Shown here: piece after piece, positions 19,201-25,792 of the stretch | How the letters are laid out: each line of letters starts with the position of its first letter | How positions within the stretch are numbered: the stretch's first letter is position 1 | Source: Pleurotus djamor | Lineage: Eukaryota; Basidiomycota; Agaricomycetes; Agaricales; Pleurotaceae | Direction of reading: 5' to 3' | DNA: 25,792 nt | Assembly (NCBI GenBank): GCA_029747585.1 | Contig: JAPEVF010000657.1 | Coordinates: 1-25,792, forward strand | Notes under the pieces: model-generated | Database searches by the model: none | Seen by the model: only the letters and a program-made list of their open reading frames with translations | What the model was told of the DNA's origin: nothing | Made by a program: the position numbers and the translations under genes

Positions 19201-20524
19201 CGACGAGATAGAGTCAGACTTTCACCCAGTCCCTGCATTTGCGGCTCCAACTCCCCCTCCTACTCCTGCTTTTGTCAATCCCTACGCGCCGAGTTTCGCT
19301 ATCAATCCAGACGCTATCCCTCCGTTCAGACCCTATGTTCTTCATGACCCAGTATTCTTCCCAGTACACGCTTCGCACTCCCGAATGGATGAATTGTTCG
19401 TAGAAGGCCAGTACCTCGAAATTCGAGGGGAATTCCCCGACAAGTTCCTCTACAGTGGGACCGAGTTGTCGTTCATCATAAACCAAGCAGTCGGTCTCCC
19501 TCCCAAGCGTCCTGGCACTCCGAAGCATACGGCCTTTCTACCGTTGGGGCATCCATACAGAAGCCCAGAAGGCTCCTATACGAGGACTATTACGCGTACG
19601 GCTTATGTAGGGGAGGACGGGGCATACGAAAACTTTGCCCTACTCAACGACATCACTCCTACTAACGCATCAACAAGGCCTCTGAGCTGCTCCCACGAAC
19701 GCGCGGTAGTGGCAACCGCCTTGATGCTCATGGAACTCGTCGCGGCAGGAACGATAGACTCGAAACAGTGGCAGGATCCCTTCCCATCTGAGGAACGACT
19801 ACGAACACTGGCCATGATCAAGAAAGCTCTCGAAGTACCCATTGCAAAATACAATCCGGACGACACGTACGGAATCAACAACGGGTCGATCAAGACCAAG
19901 GATGTGATCAAGATCGCACCCTTGGGAGCTGTCTCCGCGGAAGAATACGCCACTCTCGTTACACACCGATATGTCGCTGGGTACAGGAACCCTTTCACTT
20001 TTGACGAACCAGGAGTCCGATTCAATCCCTGGCTTCATCACGCTCTCCACCTTCGCTTGCTTCGATTGGTCCTCATCATTTTTGTTAGCTACGTTGCCGA
20101 AATGGCCATCAGTCCTCGGTTTCGTGAAATTATCGACCACGAGGACACCCCATCTCTTATTCGGCACTATTTTTACTCGCATTGCGCGCTTTTTCGGTGC
20201 CTTCGAAACGACAAGCTACTGGTTGAGCAAGGATTCTCCACCATCTGTATCCACCGTAGTAATGAATCCTTTTCTTCCGCCAAAACCCCAACTCGGAACC
20301 CGCTGCTTACTGAGGAAGAAGATGAATTTCTCGCCTACGCAGCGCAAATTTTCGAGCTTGATGGAAGCGTATATCTGGGCAACGCTCTCCGGCGAGTACG
20401 AGGACTGGAGTTCCATCTTGTGGAAGATCTTAGGCTCCTCTTCGACCTGGACTTGTTGGATCCGGCTTGGATGTTTGATGGCTTCGGAGCGCGTTACCCG
20501 GTCATCTGGTACCCTCACGATTAG
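13220..20524 (+). CDS. gag: Giant ORF1: Gag - CCHC knuckle - tandem retropepsins - unassigned extension, copy B
   Basis: A 2434-residue frame, far longer than the usual Gag or Gag-protease of Ty3-like elements. Residues 1-70 are polar and disordered. Residues about 75-270 are a helical retrotransposon Gag region. A Lys/Arg cluster at 290-306 resembles a nuclear-localisation signal and is flanked by acidic serine runs. The CCHC knuckle is C436, C439, H444, C449. Two retropepsin-like domains follow, with D782-S-G and D948-T-G and matching GRPWQR motifs near 854 and 1020. The rest is unassigned: a conserved block at about 1143-1290; a Met at 1482 (nt 17663) opening the part that is a separate ORF in copy A; an RGG-like box from 1682; PPPPY at 1741-1745; an acidic serine run at about 1974-1999; and a C-terminal domain to 2434 with a hydrophobic segment near 2276-2298. 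It would supply the particle shell and the maturation protease. The start is the first ATG after the PBS. Confidence 0.88.
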   Translation: MTNLSHNSDDSSTNTPTDSRQAGTSSQPQQSNTPERDPLPHISRNPSKARAMDPDNSGRFFTPRSPYLMPELGEKGAPPKFTGDYDKVKSFIKKFNKLCDAYNLTDDKEKCEKVLDYCNSKAGRTIEGLPGYEKADWKKLEEDILRYFDAALKDTRYIRGHLDALVKKWRKQSIKNLTQWKQYEREFFTIAGWLKRKKRITADEEAQYFWIGLNNSLREKIELRIMARHPNLTPKTLFPMETVSEVAGQLFERDRWDYALANRDELPEFFSAQDSSSSSEPESSDSDTTRRKKKRKARKPLKKKKRTVTFREPESESESDSDDEKPFRRTSSAGQSLPKASSSGSPRETDSKTTDDVEGLIKQLGRLSISDPDYHALRYRITRLDPQAADIVAALWEQAKGEQKRKASSSPIQGSTQTGPRMTLPPRSKAPDQGRCFGCGEPDHSIRYCSEITNLLQQGTLKRDMSGKLVWADGSHIRINREAGEYILQAVQRAQNTFSQPSLNANFISFDIDELDFPSEEESDEDEPHKFRSFELYIDSMSESDLEYPEDEAEVFAAERTVKRSTMSREEVMDAFKKRPEVELPAGRPRYPNTERSVPKAVKDSTQESQKNRSNAPPKLVPYDARAPLNMTPGDIEMRDESTRSVKVGPPTSKKPTSRSSPPKAPNPLEPKSSPPPRPRFQPRQSELTSQMDEGKILGRLLETPVQLTMKEALGTSRGMSDALMELLKRKLTKPTDENSQPNKTYYVDGLHLGLKDIDIEHGPLIRIPVSYKGHHIEAIIDSGSQLNVMKKEIYDTYINWPVEAGPKVVMNDANGGQGTLEGIVRHVPLTCGSLTTHANIFLGVDVPFQLLLGRPWQRANRVSIEERNEGTYLVFRPSENRRLELKVLEASGKNTAQQESVFYQEASSKNRNKTTYMFTVSPEMADYSSLLRLPVTCGRVPLDAIVDTGSQVNLMSEEMRSKLGLETALASSTLTVQGSNGKSTRLERIVRHLRLQCSGIDTLANVFVSESTPYDLILGRPWQRMNRVSMKETQEGTHLVIAANPENLVYPQPLPESVCAEFGTAPQDPSKASGVVACLITSSAEARQVDAVDGATETRQQEMGKQTDTEIGSASVLSPNSIASARTSAQRSEREDASPHIFPTLSAAIDYFLHDTERVKIWHAIESKLQELMYKSVEDQEDELWSYLWSSTSQERDKIVRYLQPPGFQLIPPTLLATTALATSPDIRRIITASPEVRELKQLPTFLPILIQLLACPDRRIALRVPHTLNDIANNRFVRDFILSEARALPVATYRLYRTKDSKVVKRQMEGNTRGITRDSPVSFLEISGAKTQSLEGFQADDASRSPIPFPSDVATSPPDIAAQTHPRHPNYTVYTSLPPPFGRGDTCSAEYELAYVSANIADRIPLETIRTHASESKTTSGKSVHPSLLSTISPPQPNAINPEDGRLEESRKHPTHIEADRPALSASSFTQPPTSNSTTMSAIPSYTNPLEVRSVRALADFAAEHSIYPPPNDNPIPPARLVPGYGLFARHDLQALALEAIHSARLRGDWPDHGQLLSMLNGPDTRLVQRHTYGEFTAYVFLTRGARMVIQDAQEDAPPPVLDGVALTIFVENNPPEGHTALVVVDREDHPPILHTVGGPEETAQHPRFHGATPPRAVQGTHQGATRASTRTTTGREAVRGRGRGRGAGGVPRGRNQPLRRWVLDIESPLKLPSNLEIQIISSSTQNNRPARGGRADGPPPPYSLRSGNARRATPFPNRTTTTPSIPLRPHRPPPGPVRRPDTPRPMVIEGEPRVSFNGPPVIIPPGLGKKMDKPTTSGTATTALSEGQDTLPSDGKTYKAETTGESSLLQGLDISALFRGATAVNRQSTDIPTLTLGSPTWSTVSTQDEGSVAESPVLPTSNASLRIPGIGGESEERMEGTVVRDEGDVITVSFPVNPDTERYIEAANRQMARLGRMFVPDEPAPSPDTSSSPSSIPDLISISSSSEDSSDDEIESDFHPVPAFAAPTPPPTPAFVNPYAPSFAINPDAIPPFRPYVLHDPVFFPVHASHSRMDELFVEGQYLEIRGEFPDKFLYSGTELSFIINQAVGLPPKRPGTPKHTAFLPLGHPYRSPEGSYTRTITRTAYVGEDGAYENFALLNDITPTNASTRPLSCSHERAVVATALMLMELVAAGTIDSKQWQDPFPSEERLRTLAMIKKALEVPIAKYNPDDTYGINNGSIKTKDVIKIAPLGAVSAEEYATLVTHRYVAGYRNPFTFDEPGVRFNPWLHHALHLRLLRLVLIIFVSYVAEMAISPRFREIIDHEDTPSLIRHYFYSHCALFRCLRNDKLLVEQGFSTICIHRSNESFSSAKTPTRNPLLTEEEDEFLAYAAQIFELDGSVYLGNALRRVRGLEFHLVEDLRLLFDLDLLDPAWMFDGFGARYPVIWYPHD
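15510..16350 (+). other. Tandem retropepsin-like domain pair within ORF1, copy B
   Basis: Domain 1 has the catalytic Asp codon at 15563 (IIDSGSQ) and the flap/C-terminal LLLGRPWQR near 15779. Domain 2 has Asp at 16061 (IVDTGSQ) and LILGRPWQR near 16277. Over the 53-residue C-terminal half I count about 29 identities by eye, so the two look like an internal duplication. Retropepsins act as homodimers contributing one Asp each; two in one chain could fold as a pepsin-like single-chain enzyme. Confidence 0.8.
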
Positions 20525-20830
20525 AGGATATCCAACCATACACGAAGGTGATATCTTTAAGAATTCGTGCTTCGGTCGTTGCTTACAAAACCTTCGCCAG
20601 AATCTCAACTTCCTCCCTCACGGTCATCGGTCACTTTCGCCTCAGGACACCCCCTTTTCTACCAACTCTGCGTACCCAGGCAGTCGTGCCCCCATCAATA
20701 CGCCTTACGCGTGGAACATGTATGGTTGGGACGGCTACGCGCTACATAAACCCGTTAGGAATTCCTGGACTTCCGTCCTCCCTACGCTCATTTATGAACC
20801 CCCCCCTCTTTTTCCAACCGCTCCTTAGCT
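20525..20830 (+). other. Gag-pol junction, copy B
   Basis: The stretch after the gag stop (TAG, 20522-20524) has no ATG in the frame that leads into RT: the triplet matching copy A's ATG 7384 is ATA at 20551. A run of eight C at 20799-20806 is one base longer than the copy A alignment allows. With it, the frame open from 20548 reads into RT; without it, the +1 frame open since 19971 would do so, as in copy A. Confidence 0.6.
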
Positions 20831-23800
20831 CCTACAGCTTCCTCTCCGTCTTTACTACACATATTTTCCCGTTGCTCCTACCCATAATGTTACTAGCTAA
20901 TGACCTCGAGCGGAATAACCATATGCTTTGGAGCTATAAATATCTTCTGCGCGAAAACGAGAACTTGGCTACGCAACAAACGGTTCCCTCTATAAGTCTG
21001 AATTCTCTTCTCTTACATATAAGTCAAGACCTCGAAGATCAGGAACTAGACAAGAATGGAGCATTGGAAGAAGTACCGTCAGATGCATACTACAATTTGG
21101 AATCCCTACCGTCTCAACTTCAACAGATCATGCCCGAACTTCGAGACATGAGCTGGGAAGAGGACATACTACTGTTTCCTGTGTATAACAATGGCTCGGA
21201 TTTTAAATTAGAAGCTTTTGTGGGAGGCGCGTACAAGACAGTGGACAAGAAAGTCAAGCCCGTGGCTGGTGTCTTCCCGGAAAGCGCAAAGGTGCGCCGT
21301 TCGATTCCAGAAGATCCATTACAGACCTTGAAACCGCTCCCAACTCATCCACCAGAGTTCATGCCAACGAATAAAGTCACGTTGGAGCGCATAGACGCGT
21401 TGCAAGTGAATAAAGACAACTTCCTCCGACCAGAAGAGGAAAAGCTATTTAAACACATTCTTCGAGAGAACGAGGATGCTCTGGCATTCGAAGAACAGGA
21501 TCGGGGAACACTTCGAAAGGACTACTTCTCGGATTATATTATGCCGACCGTCCCACATACTCCATGGGAGTTCAAGAATATCCCAATTCCACCAGGAATT
21601 CGAGATACTGTAATTGAGATGTTGAAGAGTAAAATCGATGCTGGAGTCTATGAACCCTGTCAGTCTTCATATCGCGGACGGTGGTTCTGTGTGCTTAAGA
21701 AAAACGGGTCACTCCGAATCGTTCACGACCTTCAACCACTCAATGGTGTCTCCATCCGGGACGCAGGTCTGCTCCCCATTGTAGATGATTTTGTAGAACC
21801 TTTTGCAGGCCGCCAATGCCTTACGACATTCGATCTATACTGGGGATTTGATGCGCGAATCGTTGATCCCGCTTCCCGAGACATGACAGCGTTCTGGACA
21901 CCTCTCGGACAACTTCGACTCACCGCTCTCCCTATGGGGTACACTAATTCCCCAGCAGAATTTCAAAAATGTATGGTATTCATACTCCAAGACGAGATAC
22001 CACACATCGCCAACATTTTTATTGACGACCTACCCATTAAAGGCCCTGTTTCTCAGTATCTAGATGAACAGGGTGAACCGGAAACTATCCCTGATAACCC
22101 TGGGATACGGCGATTCATATGGGAACACGCTAATGATGTCCATCGCATTATGCATCGAGTAAAATGCGCTGGTGCAACGTTCTCCGGGAAAAAGACTGAG
22201 ATTTGCCGAAGGGAAGCAGTAGTGGTCGGGCAGAAATGCTCACCCGAGGGCCGCTCCCCAGATGATACTCGAGTCACGAAAATACTGGAATGGCCCGTAC
22301 TTACAAATACAAAAGAAGTTAGAGGCTTTCTTGGCCTCTGCGGAACTGTACAAATATGGATAAAGGACTACTCCCGACTCGCACGACCTCTCACAGAATT
22401 GGTACATAAAGATGCCGACTTCGTATGGGACGAGCGGAGACAAGCAGCGTTTCAAACCCTTAAGGAGAAAGTATCTAGCGCCCCAGCCCTAAGATCTATT
22501 GATTACCGATCTGAGCGTCCCATCATCCTTTCTGTTGATACCAGCTATATAGCTACCGGATTCATACTCTCTCAGGAAGACGAACTAGGAAGGAAACGAC
22601 CTGCCAGGTACGGTTCACTACCCATGAATGATGTTCAAGCAAGATACTCCCAGCCGAAGCTAGAATTGTATGGACTATACCGCGCAGTACGACATTGGAG
22701 ACTCTACCTGATTGGGGCCAAAAACTTGGTCATAGAAGTCGACGCAAAATATATTAAGGGCATGCTTAAGGAACCCGATCTCCAGCCCAATAATGCAATG
22801 AATCGCTGGATCCAAGGAATTCTCATGTTTGATTTTGTATTACGACATGTTCCTGGGACCCAATTCAAGGGACCTGATGCGCTCTCACGGAAGGTTCATA
22901 AGCCCAAAGAATATATCGAGGAAGACGATGAATGGTTGGACGATATTGCCCTATGGGTTTCCAAAAACAATCAAGCTGCATACATGCCCAAAGACATAGA
23001 AGGAGCGATGCAAGTTTTCATTACCTTGTCAGACAAGCAAGCACAGAGTGAACAGGCCTTGGAGGAGCTTAGGCGGTTCATGGAAAATCCAGAGGAGCTA
23101 GTCCTCTCACCTAAACAGCGGGAGCAGCTCCGCATCAAAGCTCGTAAATTTATCTGCAGGGAAGGCACACTCTTTCGAAGAAAGACAAAGCAAACCCCAG
23201 TGGCAGTAGTACTGGACAACTCAAAGCGACTATCAATACTAAAGAAGGCACATGACGACCTGGGTCATAAGGGAGTCGATGCAGTCTTTGGACTCTTACG
23301 ACAACGCTTCTACTGGCCTCACATGCGCGCCTTTATTCAACGATTTGTCGCATCTTGTCACGAATGTCAAATACGAAACACCAAGCAATTACAGATGCCT
23401 TACGAGATTTCTGCGCCAGTAAGGATCTTCCAGAAAGTTTACATTGACGTTATGGTCATGCGGCCCAAATCGGGCGGATACTCCTATATAGTCGCAGCCA
23501 AAGACGATCTAACTGGAGTTTCGGAAGCAGTACCCCTTGTTCGGAATAGCTCAAAGAGCCTTGCCAACTTCTTTTGGGATTATATATATTGTCGTTATGG
23601 TGCACCAGAGCAAATCGTAACCGATAACGGAAGTGAGACAAAGAAAGCCTTCTCAGAAATCACAACTCGCTTAGGCATACCACATGTGCGAATATCCCCT
23701 TACAACAAGCATGCCAATGGTGTGGTGGAGCGGGGACATTTCACCCTTAGAGAAGCCATTGTCAAGTCCTGCAAGAAGCGCGAAGATGGAACCCCCATCA

Positions 23801-24429
23801 ATTGGCATAACATGGTATCACTAGCTGTGTTTGCTGATCGTATCACCGTCAGCTCAGTTACAGGGTACTCCCCTTATTTCCTTTTACACGGGACACATCC
23901 CGTCATTCCCCTCGATTATGTAGAAGCAAGCCTTATGGTTACCGGATTTTACCCAGGAATGCCTACGGCAGAACTATTAGCATTACGCATGAGGCAGCTA
24001 GAAAGACGAGATGAAGATCTTCAGCAAGCGGCAGAGACATTACGGAAAGCAAGGTGTAGCTCAAAAGAACAGTATATGAGAAGATACCACCATCGAATTC
24101 AGCGAGACCAGTACGATCCTGGAGCATTGGTATTGGTACGTAACAGTCGATTGGAGGACTCTGTTTCACAGCTTAAAACGGCTCCGCGCTATATTGGACC
24201 GTATCAGGTTGTCAAGCGAACAGGAAAAGGAAATTACATATTGAGGGAAATGGATGGAACTCTACTCCATGAAGCGGTCGCCGCCTTTCGAGTAATTGGA
24301 TACCTCTCAAGGGACGATCTGAACCTGGAAGAAGTCCTTTTGGAGCCTCCATTACGACATGAACCCATGCTAAGGGAAGAAGGAAGCGACGGATCCGAAG
24401 ATACCTCCGATTCACCACTCTGGGCCTAG
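20548..24429 (+). CDS. pol: pol: reverse transcriptase - RNase H - integrase, copy B
   Basis: A 1293-residue open frame counted from a GTG at 20548; the true N-terminus is unknown. RT: motif A Asp429 in FDLYWGFD, catalytic box FIDD with D493 and D494 (usually YxDD), then the IKGP stretch. RNase H: D664, E706, D732 and D777. Integrase: zinc-binding HHCC (H902, H907, C937, C940; spacing Hx4Hx29Cx2C), catalytic D967, D1026 and E1061 (34 residues between the last two), and a GPY/F module (YIGPYQVVK). There is no protease here, since it lies in ORF1, and no chromodomain; the C-terminus is short and acidic. The protein would copy the element RNA in the particle and insert the DNA. It resembles a Ty3 clade common in agaricomycetes (memory only). 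Neighbours: 23 bases after the gag stop, 74 before the membrane-protein ATG. Confidence 0.92.
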   Translation: MISLRIRASVVAYKTFARISTSSLTVIGHFRLRTPPFLPTLRTQAVVPPSIRLTRGTCMVGTATRYINPLGIPGLPSSLRSFMNPPLFFQPLLSSYSFLSVFTTHIFPLLLPIMLLANDLERNNHMLWSYKYLLRENENLATQQTVPSISLNSLLLHISQDLEDQELDKNGALEEVPSDAYYNLESLPSQLQQIMPELRDMSWEEDILLFPVYNNGSDFKLEAFVGGAYKTVDKKVKPVAGVFPESAKVRRSIPEDPLQTLKPLPTHPPEFMPTNKVTLERIDALQVNKDNFLRPEEEKLFKHILRENEDALAFEEQDRGTLRKDYFSDYIMPTVPHTPWEFKNIPIPPGIRDTVIEMLKSKIDAGVYEPCQSSYRGRWFCVLKKNGSLRIVHDLQPLNGVSIRDAGLLPIVDDFVEPFAGRQCLTTFDLYWGFDARIVDPASRDMTAFWTPLGQLRLTALPMGYTNSPAEFQKCMVFILQDEIPHIANIFIDDLPIKGPVSQYLDEQGEPETIPDNPGIRRFIWEHANDVHRIMHRVKCAGATFSGKKTEICRREAVVVGQKCSPEGRSPDDTRVTKILEWPVLTNTKEVRGFLGLCGTVQIWIKDYSRLARPLTELVHKDADFVWDERRQAAFQTLKEKVSSAPALRSIDYRSERPIILSVDTSYIATGFILSQEDELGRKRPARYGSLPMNDVQARYSQPKLELYGLYRAVRHWRLYLIGAKNLVIEVDAKYIKGMLKEPDLQPNNAMNRWIQGILMFDFVLRHVPGTQFKGPDALSRKVHKPKEYIEEDDEWLDDIALWVSKNNQAAYMPKDIEGAMQVFITLSDKQAQSEQALEELRRFMENPEELVLSPKQREQLRIKARKFICREGTLFRRKTKQTPVAVVLDNSKRLSILKKAHDDLGHKGVDAVFGLLRQRFYWPHMRAFIQRFVASCHECQIRNTKQLQMPYEISAPVRIFQKVYIDVMVMRPKSGGYSYIVAAKDDLTGVSEAVPLVRNSSKSLANFFWDYIYCRYGAPEQIVTDNGSETKKAFSEITTRLGIPHVRISPYNKHANGVVERGHFTLREAIVKSCKKREDGTPINWHNMVSLAVFADRITVSSVTGYSPYFLLHGTHPVIPLDYVEASLMVTGFYPGMPTAELLALRMRQLERRDEDLQQAAETLRKARCSSKEQYMRRYHHRIQRDQYDPGALVLVRNSRLEDSVSQLKTAPRYIGPYQVVKRTGKGNYILREMDGTLLHEAVAAFRVIGYLSRDDLNLEEVLLEPPLRHEPMLREEGSDGSEDTSDSPLWA

Positions 24430-24466
24430 TCCCATATAAATTGGGAAGTGAAACACGTCAATCATT

Positions 24467-24467
24467 N
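24467..24467. other. Ambiguous base (N) beside a C run
   Basis: The N precedes six C between pol and the membrane-protein ORF. Copy A has the same six C without an extra base, so the N adds one position and is probably an assembly uncertainty. It lies outside any coding region that I call. Confidence 0.9.
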
Positions 24468-24503
24468 CCCCCCATTTCCATTGCCAAACACCTATCATCA
24501 GCC

Positions 24504-24893
24504 ATGGCCATTCTCATCCGCGAAGAACCAGCTACGTACGGGGAATACGACCGCAATCCCCCAAGAAACATGACAGGCATCATTGTCGCAATACTTGTGC
24601 CCGTTCTAGGAACAGCAGCTGTAGTTTTTGTCATACTCCGAATCTGGGCATATGTGGACAGGAAACGGTATGTCAACCAAGATCTCATGGGACACCATTC
24701 TGAATATACTTTGACAAGAGAGGAAGAGCGTGACAAACGCTCTCGCCATCGTAGAACACCACCGGGAGCGTATGTATCCCACATCAAATTTGCCAAGCCA
24801 GAAGACTTAGACGAAGAAGCCGTTGCCAAGCCCGGAGGCCTAGACGAAGAAGAAGTTTCCAAGCCCAAGCCAGCATACCTTGGGGGAAACTAG
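24504..24893 (+). CDS. Small single-pass membrane protein encoded after pol, copy B
   Basis: A 129-residue frame; I chose the GCCATGG start at 24504, matching copy A, rather than an upstream in-frame ATG that would read through the ambiguous base at 24467. Topology is as in copy A: a short acidic N-terminus with an NMT sequon at residues 22-24, a hydrophobic segment at about 25-47, then a basic cytoplasmic tail. Differences from copy A are few: Ser to Asn before the sequon, Leu to Val in the membrane segment, Arg to His and Ile to Thr in the tail, and Glu to Lys near the C-terminus. The membrane segment, basic stop-transfer region and 11-residue repeats are kept. Function unknown. Confidence 0.75.
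   Translation: MAILIREEPATYGEYDRNPPRNMTGIIVAILVPVLGTAAVVFVILRIWAYVDRKRYVNQDLMGHHSEYTLTREEERDKRSRHRRTPPGAYVSHIKFAKPEDLDEEAVAKPGGLDEEEVSKPKPAYLGGN
24792..24857 (+). repeat. Two tandem 33-bp coding units in the membrane-protein tail, copy B
   Basis: Units 24792-24824 and 24825-24857 encode the same 11-residue pattern as in copy A, with silent changes only. Confidence 0.8.
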
Positions 24894-25129
24894 GGTGGGA
24901 AGGTGCAAAGCGGCCATCACGTCTTTGATTCTTAACGTAACTGTTGTGTCACCACTTCCTGCTATAATGGGCATTCACTTCTTGGGTCCAAATAAAAAGA
25001 GACGTACCAACTAGTGAGATCACCCAATACCATCACCCCGCTCAAATGCAGAAGGTTAACCAGGTTGAGTGCTTCTCCCTAGCGTAGCTAAAAAGCTGAC
25101 ACTCTGAGAAGATCCCAACAGATGAGGAA

Positions 25130-25522
25130 ATGGACTTGTGGAGAGCCATTAACCCGGCACAGTGCTCCCTCGCCCTTATCAAAAGTCCGATCATGCCGAA
25201 CACCGCGGCCCAGGGCGAACAATACACGGCATATTTCATCGAACCTATGCCGCCTGTTCTCCAGCTAAACCGCTCAGTCCTAGTCAAAGTTCAGTACTTG
25301 GGACTAGGGTACGTCAAGGACATTGTTGCACATAGGGGCCCCTATGTTTGCATTACCATCAAGTTCTTTGGTATTGCGGACTACGAAGCATACCCAGAAG
25401 ACGATCAAATCCGGGAATTCTGGATGTTGGGACGTCAAATGGTGATGTCAGCGGCGGAAGATGAGAGACAGGACATGGCCTTTATAGGCAACCCAGGCTT
25501 TCGCGTATCAATGCTGGCATAG
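25130..25522 (+). CDS. Small protein of unknown function, last ORF before the LTR, copy B
   Basis: The 130-residue counterpart of the copy A ORF at 11805. The two proteins differ at two positions, both basic-for-basic (Lys/Arg and His/Arg). No domain recognised. The 236-base spacer before it carries the same AATAAA and the same intron-like segment (25064-25121), with two single-base losses in T and A runs. Confidence 0.6.
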   Translation: MDLWRAINPAQCSLALIKSPIMPNTAAQGEQYTAYFIEPMPPVLQLNRSVLVKVQYLGLGYVKDIVAHRGPYVCITIKFFGIADYEAYPEDDQIREFWMLGRQMVMSAAEDERQDMAFIGNPGFRVSMLA

Positions 25523-25792
25523 TTGTTGTATTTGTCCCTGCTAAAATGCACGATTGGAAAGAAAGACATGCCTTCAACTGAGGACAGTTGAAATTTGTCT
25601 GCTGGGCGGATGTCATGAGTACAATGTGAAAGCATAAGAACTCATGGAAATTTAGTAGTCTGTCTAACCCTTACTTTACCCCTCTCAGGAGTCAACCCCT
25701 AGGTGCATTCTCAGCTAAGAACATCTTACAAAGCAGGAATTGCATAATATTCCACAACAATCACAACATCAAAGATGAGTCAGGATTGTACA
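25523..25792 (+). other. 3' end of copy B up to the window edge
   Basis: There is no ORF. The stretch holds the candidate polypurine tract (25556-25566), the 8-bp hairpin (25573-25592) and a TGAGTCA (25776-25782), in the same order as in copy A. The sequence stops at TGTACA, the base equivalent to 12467, so the 3' LTR is absent or only begun. Confidence 0.7.

Larger units (their letters stand above)
12462..25792 (+). mobile_element. Ty3/gypsy-type LTR retrotransposon, copy B (apparently intact), shared 5' LTR plus internal region
   Basis: The right copy starts in the shared LTR block and runs to the window end, which stops at the base equivalent to 12467 in copy A, so its 3' LTR is missing or only begun. 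All long frames are open: ORF1 2434 residues, pol 1293 residues, then 129 and 130 residues. Catalytic residues of protease, RT, RNase H and integrase are all present. The only visible problems are the absence of an ATG for pol, a run of eight C near 20799-20806 that decides the pol leader frame, and one ambiguous base (N) at 24467. It is a candidate autonomous element; transposition activity is inference. Confidence 0.93.

Noticed and set aside
1..25792. CRISPR array, tRNA, rRNA or host gene
   Set aside because: None seen: repeats are explained by the two element copies, and no tRNA fold or non-element coding frame is apparent.

Overview
The window is fungal nuclear DNA, almost certainly from a basidiomycete and probably an agaricomycete (mushroom-forming) genome. 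It consists entirely of one large Ty3/gypsy-type LTR retrotransposon family. I see no host gene, no tRNA or rRNA gene and no CRISPR array. The assignment rests on the reverse transcriptase / RNase H / integrase protein, which resembles a Ty3 clade common in agaricomycete genomes (from memory, no search run), and on its order RT - RNase H - integrase - GPY/F module.

Layout: two head-to-tail copies of the same element, both on the + strand, share one LTR-containing block: internal A (1 to about 12.4 kb), LTR block (about 12.4-13.17 kb), internal B (13.17 kb to the window end). Corresponding bases lie 13,167 apart at the left and 13,325-13,327 apart at the right. Each copy carries: a primer-binding site just upstream of the first ATG; a very long Gag/zinc-knuckle/protease frame with about 1,400 extra residues I cannot assign; a pol frame; a small single-pass membrane protein; and a second small protein of unknown function. 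The shared block holds a TATA-type promoter with two perfect TGAGTCA sites and an almost G-free leader.

Copy A is damaged: a stop in gag at 422-424, a stop at 4394-4396, a frame break at the start of pol, and a 158-bp deletion in RNase H. Copy B has long intact frames (2434, 1293, 129 and 130 residues) and could be an autonomous element, although its pol has no ATG start.

Most interesting are: (1) two tandem retropepsin-like domains in one chain (DSG and DTG, 166 residues apart); (2) conserved unassigned regions between protease and RT, with an RGG-like box and a PPPPY motif; (3) a short membrane protein in the position an env gene would occupy; (4) a mosaic in which the outer parts of the two copies are nearly identical while a 6.3-kb core is strongly diverged, largely at silent positions where the protein is conserved; (5) an unresolved way of expressing pol.
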